In this document: one piece after another, positions 35,464 through 42,007 of the stretch
Numbering within the stretch: the first letter of the stretch is position 1
How the letters are laid out: the number at the start of each line of letters is the position of its first letter
Translations under genes and position numbers: made by a program
Assembly: GCA_027038295.1 (NCBI GenBank)
Contig: JALVXD010000132.1
Span: forward strand, 1-42,007
From: Campylobacteraceae bacterium
Lineage (GTDB): Bacteria > Campylobacterota > Campylobacteria > Campylobacterales > Sulfurovaceae
Length of the DNA: 42,007 nt
Direction of reading: 5' to 3'
Notes under the pieces: model-generated
What the model was told of the DNA's origin: nothing
The model's input: the letters and a program-made list of their open reading frames with translations, nothing else
Databases searched by the model: none

Positions 35464-36300
35464 ATGAATAAAATATTACTAATACTATTTATAACTCTAA
35501 CCCTAAATGCCCAAGAACGCATCATCGCTCTAAGCCCATCAATCAACGAAATTATATTTGCACTAGACGCAGGTGAGCAAATAGTTGGCAACACCGACTA
35601 CGCACTCTATCCCAAAGCATCTATACCCATACCCAAAGTGGGTGGCTACTTTAGCCCCTCTTTAGAAAAGATAGTCTCACTAAAACCAACCCTAGTCATT
35701 ATGCAACAAAACAACCACAAACTTAGCCTAAAACTTGGACAACTTGGTATTAAAACTAAAATTATAAAAATAGACAAACTTGAAAATATTAAGAAATCTA
35801 TTATAGAAATTGGTGATATTTTAGATAAAAAAGAGAGTGCTAAAAAAATCGTTAAAAATATTAATGATGAACTCAAAAATTTAAAAAATATAGTGACTAA
35901 CAAAAAAATCCTCATTGTTTTTGGACGTTACATCAAATTAGACAAACAAGTTTTTGTGGCAGGTCAGAACCTCTATTTTGATGAAATCATTAACGAAAGC
36001 AATAACACAAATGCCCTACAATCAGAACGAAAAGGTCAACCCATTTTAAACATGGAAAACATCATAGCTTCTAACCCTGACATTGTCCTACTTTTAGCAC
36101 GTTGTCAAACAGATGGAGTTGACAATAAAGAGCTTATCAAACCTTGGTTAGAGTTGCCTATAAGTGCCTCTAAAACAAACTCTATTTATGTTAATAACAA
36201 TATTTATGCCTCAATGCCCAGTGACCGTTTGGTTCTCTTTTTAAAAGATTTTAAAAATATGTTAGATGATTATAAAGAACGTATAAATCTTAAAAATTAA
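35464..36300 (+). CDS. btuF: Periplasmic cobalamin-binding protein (BtuF-like)
   Basis: 278 residues. The signal (KILLILFITLTLNA) is followed by the class III binding-protein fold: RIIALSPSINEIIFALDAGEQIVGNTDYA, then PKVGGYFSPSLEKIVSLKPTLVI and, after the linking helix, IIASNPDIVLLL and ASMPSDRLVLFLKDF. This is the pattern of BtuF/FhuD-type proteins. Its position between the receptor and the ATPase/permease supports cobalamin. It would pass ligand to the BtuC permease. Confidence 0.85.
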   Translation: MNKILLILFITLTLNAQERIIALSPSINEIIFALDAGEQIVGNTDYALYPKASIPIPKVGGYFSPSLEKIVSLKPTLVIMQQNNHKLSLKLGQLGIKTKIIKIDKLENIKKSIIEIGDILDKKESAKKIVKNINDELKNLKNIVTNKKILIVFGRYIKLDKQVFVAGQNLYFDEIINESNNTNALQSERKGQPILNMENIIASNPDIVLLLARCQTDGVDNKELIKPWLELPISASKTNSIYVNNNIYASMPSDRLVLFLKDFKNMLDDYKERINLKN

Positions 36301-36357
36301 TTCATTCCATATTAATAATAAAGTATACTTATTTAAGTATGGAAAAAAGGGAGTGTG

Positions 36358-37131
36358 ATGAAAAGAAAAATTATATTGAGCACAATGGCGACAGCAGGAT
36401 TACTTTTAAGTGGATGTGTATCGAACCCTCTAATACCTTCAAATTTAAGTGATAACAACAACCAAAAAGCACTAACATTTAAAACCAACACAACAAGTTT
36501 CATAAGTGAATTAAAAAATCGCAACAGTTATATGGATGAGTTTATATTGAAATCAGACATGCAGTGCGAAAACTACTTAAATATGCCACAAGTACAAGCC
36601 ACTACAGAAGCAGAAAATAGCAGTTTATACATGAATATATTCGATACAGTCAGTACCCTCTTTGGAATGAAACTCATTACCGATACTGCCAAAGTAATGG
36701 TCTCGGGAGAAGAGGATAAAATAGAAAATCAAAACTCTTACAAACAGGCTCTCTCTCCAGAAATTTTTAGAGGTGTTGAGATTAATAGAGAACGCTATGC
36801 TAAAAAAATGAAAAACAAACAAAAACTCTCTGAAAAAGAGTACTCTTTAGAAGCATTTCAAAAAGATATGCTAACCTACGACAAACAGTGTGCTGAAGAG
36901 TATGGGCTTATTGAGATTAATAGAGCATTAAAAGCGATGCAACAAAACATCCACCAACCAGCACTTGCCTCTACCAAAGCACCCATTAGTATTGAGGCTG
37001 TTAAAAACTCTGTAAAAGCCGTTACAGAAGAGGTTAAAGCCAAAAAAGAGACAGAAAAGAAAAAAGAGACAGAGAAAAAGCAAGAAATAGAAAAAACAGA
37101 AGTTAAAAATGACACAAATCAAACAAAATAA
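36358..37131 (+). CDS. Hypothetical lipoprotein inside the cobalamin cluster
   Basis: 257 residues from the ATG at 36358 (GGGAG upstream); the preceding GTG is too close to the ribosome site. The lipobox LLLSGC predicts lipidation at Cys20. Helical segments with two single cysteines follow (DMQCENYL, DKQCAEEY), and the C-terminus is a strongly charged Lys/Glu repeat (KKETEKKKETEKKQEIEK) that resembles a periplasm-spanning tail. No family was recognised. It is 9 nt upstream of btuD, so it belongs to this operon; a role in the transport system is inferred only from position. Confidence 0.65.
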   Translation: MKRKIILSTMATAGLLLSGCVSNPLIPSNLSDNNNQKALTFKTNTTSFISELKNRNSYMDEFILKSDMQCENYLNMPQVQATTEAENSSLYMNIFDTVSTLFGMKLITDTAKVMVSGEEDKIENQNSYKQALSPEIFRGVEINRERYAKKMKNKQKLSEKEYSLEAFQKDMLTYDKQCAEEYGLIEINRALKAMQQNIHQPALASTKAPISIEAVKNSVKAVTEEVKAKKETEKKKETEKKQEIEKTEVKNDTNQTK

Positions 37132-37140
37132 AAGTAGACA

Positions 37141-37833
37141 ATGCTAACAATTGATAACTATAGTAATGAAATTTTAAAAAATATCTCTTTTGAACTAAAA
37201 ACAAATGAAAACCTCATTATTTTAGGCTCAAACGGTGCAGGAAAATCCACCCTTGCCAAGGTACTCTGTGGCATTACCCCCTCTTCGTGCGTTACTCTTC
37301 ACGGACAAGAGTTACACAAAGTAAAAGTGAAAGAACGAACAAAGTACATTAACTATATTCCTGCAAAACTAGAGATATTTGATGAGTACATCACCCTTAA
37401 CGAATACCTTAATCTAAGCCGTCTCCACACACTTTTAGAGTCTAATAACATGCTAAAACTTTTAGAGATAGACCACCTAAAAAACAAACCTTGTCAACAA
37501 CTAAGCTCTGGTGAGCAACAACTTACCATGTTAGCTACAGCCGTACTTCATAATGCAAAAATTACTATTTTTGATGAACCCACAGCCAACCTAGACCCAC
37601 AAAAAAGTCGTAATATTTTTTCATTACTTAAAAGTAACATCTTTCAATCTAAGATTATTATTACTCATGACCTAAACCTCGCCTACCGTTTAGGATATAA
37701 AGTACTTTGCATTAATGAAGGTCAAATTACCTTTTTTGATAGCTCTAAAAAGTTTTTTAATGAATCCAATCTTAATGACTATTTTGGAACTTCGATTAAA
37801 ATGATAGATGATTGTGTTGTGGTGAATTTATGA
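37141..37833 (+). CDS. btuD: ABC transporter ATPase (BtuD-like) with altered Q-loop
   Basis: 230 residues, short but complete. Walker A GSNGAGKS (29-36), signature LSSGEQQ (121-127), Walker B ITIFDEP (141-147) and the H-loop in IITHDLN are present. At the Q-loop the usual glutamine is Ala75 (NYIPAKLEIF), which could alter coupling to the permease. It would energise cobalamin import with BtuC. The last bases contain ATGA, where a 17-codon frame starts before brnT; the true permease gene is 1.4 kb further down. Confidence 0.88.
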   Translation: MLTIDNYSNEILKNISFELKTNENLIILGSNGAGKSTLAKVLCGITPSSCVTLHGQELHKVKVKERTKYINYIPAKLEIFDEYITLNEYLNLSRLHTLLESNNMLKLLEIDHLKNKPCQQLSSGEQQLTMLATAVLHNAKITIFDEPTANLDPQKSRNIFSLLKSNIFQSKIIITHDLNLAYRLGYKVLCINEGQITFFDSSKKFFNESNLNDYFGTSIKMIDDCVVVNL

Positions 37834-37883
37834 AGTATTTTATTTTAATATCTTTTGCTATAATAAATAAAATAGAAGGATAA
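37830..37883 (+). other. 17-codon frame overlapping the btuD stop
   Basis: The ATG overlaps the btuD TGA, and the frame reads MKYFILISFAIINKIEG before a TAA. Hydrophobic residues after MK look like the start of a membrane protein such as BtuC (MKPILYLLALTLIII). It may be the remnant of the original next gene cut off by the islet, or chance. Confidence 0.25.
37859..37864 (+). promoter_or_regulatory. -10 element of brnTA
   Basis: Perfect TATAAT, followed 10 nt later by GAAGGA and the brnT GTG. The module thus has its own promoter inside the btu cluster. Confidence 0.5.
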
Positions 37884-37885
37884 AT

Positions 37886-38164
37886 GTGGCTTTACAGTTT
37901 GAATGGGATGAAAAAAAAGCTAAAATAAATAAACGGAAACATGGTATATCTTTTGAAGAGGCAACAACAGCATTTGCTGATGAACTTTCAATTACAATTG
38001 ACGACCCACTACATAGTGATGATGAAGATAGACTTATTTTAATTGGTCAATCTAAGCAATTTAAAACTTTGGTTGTTGTTCATGTTGAACGAAGAGAAAC
38101 CCTACGAATTATTTCAGCAAGAAAAGCAACAAAGCATGAACAAAAATTTTATGAGGAGTATTAA
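37886..38164 (+). CDS. brnT: BrnT-family toxin (DUF497)
   Basis: 92 residues, GTG start (GAAGGA 5 nt upstream). The family pattern is clear: FEWDEKKAKINKRKHGISFEEATTAFAD, then the strand pairs RLILIGQSKQFKTLVVVHVERRETLRIISARKAT and the terminal HEQKFYEE. BrnT has a RelE-like fold and cuts RNA during stress. Two nt separate it from the antitoxin gene, in the toxin-first order typical for brnTA. Confidence 0.9.
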   Translation: MALQFEWDEKKAKINKRKHGISFEEATTAFADELSITIDDPLHSDDEDRLILIGQSKQFKTLVVVHVERRETLRIISARKATKHEQKFYEEY

Positions 38165-38166
38165 TC

Positions 38167-38379
38167 ATGAATCAAAAAGATGAGATGTTAGAAGAGTATG
38201 ATTTTAGTAATGGTATTAGAGGAAAGTATGCACAAGCTTATAAAGAGGGTGTTAATATTGTAAAATTAGATACAGATGTAATGAAATTTTTTCCTGATGC
38301 TAAGTCTGTAAATGAAGCGTTACGAACTTTAATTAATTTGATGAATAATGGTCAAAATCCCTTAAAATTAAGTTCGTAG
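38167..38379 (+). CDS. brnA: BrnA-like antitoxin
   Basis: 70 residues. The N-terminal EEYDFSNGIRGKYAQAYKEG is the toxin-wrapping segment commonly seen in partners of DUF497 proteins; the rest (VKLDTDVMKFFPDAKSVNEALRTLI) looks like a ribbon-helix-helix dimerisation and DNA-binding unit, so it should repress its own promoter. Its TAG stop is provided by the GTAG of REP-like unit F. Confidence 0.8.
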   Translation: MNQKDEMLEEYDFSNGIRGKYAQAYKEGVNIVKLDTDVMKFFPDAKSVNEALRTLINLMNNGQNPLKLSS

Positions 38380-38399
38380 GGTGCGATTGCCATCGCACC
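38376..38399 (+). repeat. Solitary REP-like unit F at the brnA stop
   Basis: GTAG, GGTGCGAT, TGCC, ATCGCACC, followed by CGTCAAAACCAAA as in pairs A and G. No opposing unit is found in the 60 nt before the next gene, so it looks like half of an element. The GTAG overlaps the brnA stop. Confidence 0.8.
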
Positions 38400-38460
38400 G
38401 TCAAAACCAAACTTGCATAAAATTATGTTTGTACAAAAAAATTTTAGAATAAGATTTTAA

Positions 38461-39225
38461 ATGAAAATAGTAAATTGGAATTGCCATGGAGCTTTACGAA
38501 ATAAGACAGAGCAATTAGATAAATTAAATGCTGATATTTATATAATACAAGAGTGTGAAGACCCCAAATTATCAACTAAAAAGTATAGAGCGTGGGCAGG
38601 AAACTATCTATGGATTGGAGATAACAAAAATAAAGGCATTGGGATTTTTTCTAAGAACAATATTAATATACAGAAGCTAGATTGGAATGGGAGTTTTAAG
38701 ATAGAAGGTCTAAATAGTACAAGTAGTTTAATTTCTTGGAAAACATCTGATTTAAAACTTTTTCTTCCTTTTTCAGTTAATAATACATTTACTATTTTAG
38801 CTGTTTGGACAAAAGGAAAACAAGGAGAAAGGTTTGACTATATTGGACAAGTTTGGAAATATCTACAAATTCACCGTAAAGATTTACATCAAAAAAAAAC
38901 ATTTATTATAGGAGATTTTAATAGTAGTCAAAAATGGGATAAGGATAAACGAGCTGACGCTTGGTGGAATCACTCTTCTGTAGTTGAAGAGTTAAGTGAT
39001 ATTGGATTTGAGAGTTTATATCATTTTAAAACAAATGAGTTACAAGGGCAAGAGACAAAAGCTACTTATTTTCATCATAAAAAAAGAGAAACTCCTCATC
39101 ATATTGATTATGTTTTTTGTTCAAAAGAGATGTTATCTCTTCTTGAATTAGACATTAAACAGTATGATGATTGGATAAAGATAAGCGACCATATACCTCT
39201 GGTTGTAACTATAGGCAAAAAATAA
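38461..39225 (+). CDS. Endonuclease/exonuclease/phosphatase (EEP) family protein
   Basis: 254 residues, no signal peptide. Catalytic motifs are in place: VNWNCHG (4-10), IIQECED with Glu31, GDFNS (151-155) and SDHIP (Asp243, His244). The family includes ExoIII-like nucleases and phosphatases; the substrate cannot be told. There is no clear ribosome site: a -10-like TAGAAT ends 10 nt before the ATG. It follows brnTA and the solitary REP unit, and the btuC gene starts only 3 nt after its stop, so it is probably part of the foreign islet in the cobalamin cluster. Confidence 0.85.
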   Translation: MKIVNWNCHGALRNKTEQLDKLNADIYIIQECEDPKLSTKKYRAWAGNYLWIGDNKNKGIGIFSKNNINIQKLDWNGSFKIEGLNSTSSLISWKTSDLKLFLPFSVNNTFTILAVWTKGKQGERFDYIGQVWKYLQIHRKDLHQKKTFIIGDFNSSQKWDKDKRADAWWNHSSVVEELSDIGFESLYHFKTNELQGQETKATYFHHKKRETPHHIDYVFCSKEMLSLLELDIKQYDDWIKISDHIPLVVTIGKK

Positions 39226-39228
39226 TAC

Positions 39229-40170
39229 ATGAAACCCATACTCTACCTCCTAGCCCTAACCCTCATCATCATCATAGCCCCATTTCACGGGCAGATTCCC
39301 ATAGAACTCTACAACTTAGACAACCCAACAACCGTAGACTACAAACTCTTTTGGGATATACGTCTGCCTCGTGTACTGGTGGCTTTTTTTGCAGGGGGTA
39401 TTTTGGCTCTTGGTGGGCTTATTTTTCAGTCTTTGTTTAAAAACCCTATGTCTACACCCTATACTTTAGGGGTGGCTAGTGGTTCTACTCTTGGGGTGGC
39501 TTTTGCTATTGTGTTTGGGTTCTCATCTATGCTTTCTCTTTTTGGTTTTTTTGGGGCATTGTTTACCGTGATTATTCTTTTTGCTCTTACTTTAAGACTA
39601 AAGTCCTATGAGACCAATGCCCTGCTTTTGGTGGGGATTGCCCTTGCATTCTTTTACAATGCTGCCTTGATGATTCTCTTTTACCTTAGTGATGAGTCAC
39701 AAAGTTTTGAGATTATTCGTTTTACCATGGGGTCTGTTGATGTCGTTGGTTTAGAGAACACGCTACCCATCATTTTTGCAAGTCTTGGGCTTTTGGCTCT
39801 TTCTACTTTTTACAAAAAAGAGTTAAAACTTTTACTCACCTCGAACGACTACGCCTACTTAAAAGGAGTGAACGTAAAAAGAACCAACACTGTTTTACTA
39901 GTTTCTGTCTCTATAGCAGTGGGTGTTTGTGTAAGTCTTACAGGACCTATTGGTTTTGTGGGGTTGATTATTCCTCATATTGTTAAAACAGTCTATAAAA
40001 AATCTGCCGAACAGTTAATTTTGCCTATCTTCTTTTATGGAGGGTTCTTTTTAGTTCTCAGTGATTTAATAGCTCGAAATTTAGGGAGTAGCTCGGACAT
40101 ACCCATAGGCATTATAACTGCCTTTTTGGGTGGTCCATTTTTTATCTATTTGATTATGAAAAAACGGTAG
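39229..40170 (+). CDS. btuC: Cobalamin ABC permease (BtuC/FecCD family)
   Basis: 313 residues with about 9-10 membrane helices. Family motifs: RLPRVLVAFFAGGILALGG, FQSLFKNPMSTPYTLGVASG, GPIGFVGLIIPHIVK and the terminal FLGGPFFIYLIMKK. It works with the BtuD-like ATPase (1.4 kb upstream) and the BtuF-like protein. The start has no proper ribosome site and is 3 nt after the EEP gene stop, as though the original junction with btuD had been disturbed. Its TAG stop is the TAG of the GTAG of REP-like pair G. Confidence 0.9.
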   Translation: MKPILYLLALTLIIIIAPFHGQIPIELYNLDNPTTVDYKLFWDIRLPRVLVAFFAGGILALGGLIFQSLFKNPMSTPYTLGVASGSTLGVAFAIVFGFSSMLSLFGFFGALFTVIILFALTLRLKSYETNALLLVGIALAFFYNAALMILFYLSDESQSFEIIRFTMGSVDVVGLENTLPIIFASLGLLALSTFYKKELKLLLTSNDYAYLKGVNVKRTNTVLLVSVSIAVGVCVSLTGPIGFVGLIIPHIVKTVYKKSAEQLILPIFFYGGFFLVLSDLIARNLGSSSDIPIGIITAFLGGPFFIYLIMKKR

Positions 40171-40263
40171 GGTGTAGTCCCTGACTACACCGTCAAAACC
40201 AAATTTGCATTTTAATCAATTTTAAATATAAATAACACGGTGTAGTCAGGCACAACACCCTAC
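40167..40263. repeat. REP-like inverted pair G
   Basis: Left: GTAG, GGTGTAGTC, CCT, GACTACACC, perfect. The right unit on the other strand is GTAG, GGTGTTGTG, CCT, GACTACACC with two mismatches. The spacer begins CGTCAAAACCAAAT and ends ATAACAC, as in pair A. It lies between btuC and the cobT-like gene. Confidence 0.85.
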
Positions 40264-40281
40264 GTTTCAAGCCAAAATATG

Positions 40282-40287
40282 TATAAT
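40282..40287 (+). promoter_or_regulatory. -10 element of the cobT-like gene
   Basis: Perfect TATAAT, 26 nt before the ATG, so the assembly genes can be transcribed apart from btuC. Confidence 0.45.
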
Positions 40288-40313
40288 ACACAAATTAAAA
40301 AAAGAGAAAAAAG

Positions 40314-41372
40314 ATGATAAAACCAATCATAGGAAACATAGACTTTATAGAGTCACTCAGAGGTAAAAAAGCCACCTTTATGTTGGCTCTAAGCAACACA
40401 AAAACAGCTAACATTCCTGGGATAACCCAAGCAGGAATCCCAGGAATGATACACTTAACCCCTACACTTGACAGTGAATTTATTTGTACTGGTGAGGTAC
40501 GAAGTTTAGAGAACATTGCAGAAACCCCAAAAGGTGTACCAACCCCTGCTCTTCTTACTCGTGGTATTCACCTTTTAGCTTCTTATGGACGTGTGGAGCT
40601 TTTAGACTTAGGGTTAGAAATTAAACCAAAAGTTGACTACTTTAAAATTCATAGTTTTAATATAGAACCAAGCCAAAATATTGCAAAGGGAGCAAACATA
40701 GATGCCCAAGAACTCTTTCAAAAAGGTGTTGATTTTGGGCAATCATATGAGTGTAAAGATGAGTACATTATCTTAGGTGAGTCTGTTCCATCGGGAACTA
40801 CTACAGCCATGGCAACAGCTATTGGACTCAAACACAAAGTAAAAGAGTACTTCTCTAGTTCTTTTAAAGATGTACCCAATGACATCAGGGAAAACACACT
40901 AAAACTTGCTCTTTCCAATTTAACCCATAACGATGATATATTTAGCGTACTCTCAAAAGTATCAGACAATATGCTTGTTTTTAATGCTGGGTTTATTTTA
41001 GGACTCAACAACCGTGTACCTTTAGTTTTAGCAGGAGGGACACAAATGGCATGTGTTCTTCTTGTAGTTGATAGAATGCTCAAACTTATGGGAGGAAGAA
41101 TGGAGAGTTCAAACCTCTCACTCTGCACTACTAAATGGGTAGCAGAAGATAAAGAGTCAGATATAAAAGCTCTTTTAGAACTTTTATCTTTACCTATCAA
41201 TGCCTACTATGCCGACTTTGATTTTGCACTAAGTCAACACCCTGCTCTAAAACTCTATGATGAAGGTGAAGCAAAAGAGGGAGTTGGTGCTGGTGGAGCT
41301 TTGATGTATGGCTTTTTAAATGGTCTATCTAAAAAGCAAATAACCAAACAGGTTGAAGAGTTTTTAAAATAA
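40314..41372 (+). CDS. CobT-like UPF0284-family protein (lower-ligand activation)
   Basis: 352 residues. It resembles the archaeal/cyanobacterial family related to nicotinate-nucleotide:dimethylbenzimidazole phosphoribosyltransferase rather than classic CobT: LGESVPSGTTTAMATA, VFNAGFILGLNNRVPLVLAGGTQMACVL and the Gly-rich C-terminal GVGAGGALMYGFL. It would make the alpha-ribotide that becomes the lower ligand of cobalamin. The neighbours CobU and the transport genes fit this role. The exact base used and activity of this family are not proven by the sequence. Confidence 0.8.
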   Translation: MIKPIIGNIDFIESLRGKKATFMLALSNTKTANIPGITQAGIPGMIHLTPTLDSEFICTGEVRSLENIAETPKGVPTPALLTRGIHLLASYGRVELLDLGLEIKPKVDYFKIHSFNIEPSQNIAKGANIDAQELFQKGVDFGQSYECKDEYIILGESVPSGTTTAMATAIGLKHKVKEYFSSSFKDVPNDIRENTLKLALSNLTHNDDIFSVLSKVSDNMLVFNAGFILGLNNRVPLVLAGGTQMACVLLVVDRMLKLMGGRMESSNLSLCTTKWVAEDKESDIKALLELLSLPINAYYADFDFALSQHPALKLYDEGEAKEGVGAGGALMYGFLNGLSKKQITKQVEEFLK

Positions 41373-41435
41373 ATCTCGGTTGTTATTCAACGGTTAAATA
41401 ATCTTTGCTATTATTTTTAAAATAAAGGAGACAAC

Positions 41436-41780
41436 TTGATAAATTTAACCCATCATGTTAAAGAGAAGATGTCTCAACGTGGTATTAACAAAGAGTTGGT
41501 CGATACAGTGCTTATCTATGGAAAAGTAAAAAAAGACAAAGTTATACTTAACAATAAGCAGATAGATAAGGTTCTAAAAAGACTTGACAAACACCATCGT
41601 AGAGTAAAACGACTCAATAATACTCTACACCAAAATAATCTTAACAAAATACGCTCTACTTTACTCAAAGTTCGTGATAAAGGGGGGCTAACTCTTGTGG
41701 TCATGGGAGAGACGCTCATTACTACCTATAACACAGACATTAAATTAAAATATAAACGACGCTACAAAGGTCGAAAATAG
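41436..41780 (+). CDS. DUF4258-like small basic protein
   Basis: 114 residues, TTG start fixed by AAAGGAG 5 nt upstream. The N-terminal THHVKEKMSQRGINKELVDTVLIYG and the late GGLTLVVMGETLITTY match the DUF4258 pattern, a family with members among toxin-like and phage-associated proteins. The middle is an inserted, very basic helix (KHHRRVKRLNNTLHQNN). It lies between the cobT-like gene and cobU, 6 nt before cobU. No antitoxin partner is visible. Confidence 0.7.
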   Translation: MINLTHHVKEKMSQRGINKELVDTVLIYGKVKKDKVILNNKQIDKVLKRLDKHHRRVKRLNNTLHQNNLNKIRSTLLKVRDKGGLTLVVMGETLITTYNTDIKLKYKRRYKGRK

Positions 41781-41786
41781 GGACTC

Positions 41787-42007
41787 ATGAACCATAAAAA
41801 AATTTTATACTATGGAGGACAAAAGTCAGGCAAAAGCTCTTTTGCAGAAAGAAGAACGCTTGAACTCTCTCAAAACAGTAAGCCTTTTTATGTAGCAACT
41901 TACAACAACAGCTACAGTGATGGGGAGATGCAAGAACGCATAGGAAAACACAAAAAGCAAAGAGAAGAGAAGTTTATCACCATAGAAGAGCCTTTTAATC
42001 TAGTAAA
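41787..42007 (+). CDS. cobU: Adenosylcobinamide kinase / guanylyltransferase, 3' end outside the window
   Basis: The first 73 complete residues are seen. The P-loop is GGQKSGKSSFAE, followed by VATYNNSYSDGEMQERIGKH and KFITIEEPFNLV, all in CobU order (ATA..D.EM..RI..H...R and the IEEP dL site). The enzyme phosphorylates adenosylcobinamide and turns it into the GDP form for joining to the lower ligand. AGGGA precedes the ATG. Further assembly genes (cobS, cobC) may lie beyond the window. Confidence 0.88.
   Translation, partial: MNHKKILYYGGQKSGKSSFAERRTLELSQNSKPFYVATYNNSYSDGEMQERIGKHKKQREEKFITIEEPFNLV

Noticed and set aside
39171-39440. Plus-strand frame across the EEP/btuC junction
   Set aside because: It overlaps two real genes in another frame and has a low-complexity translation.
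9967-40263. CRISPR array made of the repeats
   Set aside because: Units are scattered one by one between genes, with variable arms and no regular spacers or cas genes.

Overview
The window is a compact, AT-rich stretch of bacterial chromosome. Gene content and order point to the Campylobacterota (Epsilonproteobacteria), probably a free-living Sulfurimonas/Sulfurovum-like organism. Three blocks support this: dnaG | TPR protein-rnc-aroC; rsmG-ribA | hemB with argF-hemN a few kb further on (from memory, C. jejuni keeps hemN, argF, hemB, ribA and rsmG together); and a Csd3-like M23 peptidase. The assignment rests on protein recognition, not on a search.

Layout. 1-5002: the end of a TraF-like outer-membrane barrel gene, then a minus-strand cassette of secreted lipase, FadL-type porin and acyl-CoA ligase. 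5071-8446: nfo with a coupled lipoprotein, two identical tRNA-Glu genes and a large orphan lipoprotein. 8674-16208: malic enzyme, pgeF, a rhodanese-fold protein lacking its cysteine, a parvulin, dnaG, a LapB-like TPR/zinc protein, rnc and aroC. 16271-22056: a lipoprotein, tex, a DRGH-nuclease lipoprotein plus partner flanked by a 15-bp direct repeat, then alr. 22060-31205: ribA-rsmG operon, hemB, an SPFH protein/membrane protein/PPP-type phosphatase run whose last gene appears to start with ATT, argF-hemN, and a GlcF-like Fe-S protein. 31346-33111: Csd3-like peptidase and a NUDIX hydrolase. 33446-42007: cobalamin uptake and assembly (TonB receptor, binding protein, ATPase, permease, UPF0284/CobT-like protein, CobU), interrupted by a BrnT/BrnA toxin-antitoxin pair and an endo/exonuclease-phosphatase family gene.

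Two patterns run across the window. (1) Six paired and two solitary REP-like palindromes sit between genes. Each has a GTAG tetranucleotide before a hairpin. The hairpin arms differ from copy to copy, yet the arms within one element largely agree, and a tail CGTCAAAA is shared. Three genes take their stop codon from the GTAG. (2) At least four genes (dnaG, tex, alr, ribA) have a perfect TATAAT ending 5-7 nt before the ATG and no Shine-Dalgarno sequence, which predicts leaderless mRNAs, while most other genes have clear AGGAG-type sites.

No CRISPR array, prophage, intact insertion sequence or complete new defence locus was seen. The best candidates for something undescribed are the covarying palindrome family, the leaderless set, the ATT-start phosphatase operon and the toxin-antitoxin islet inside the cobalamin operon.
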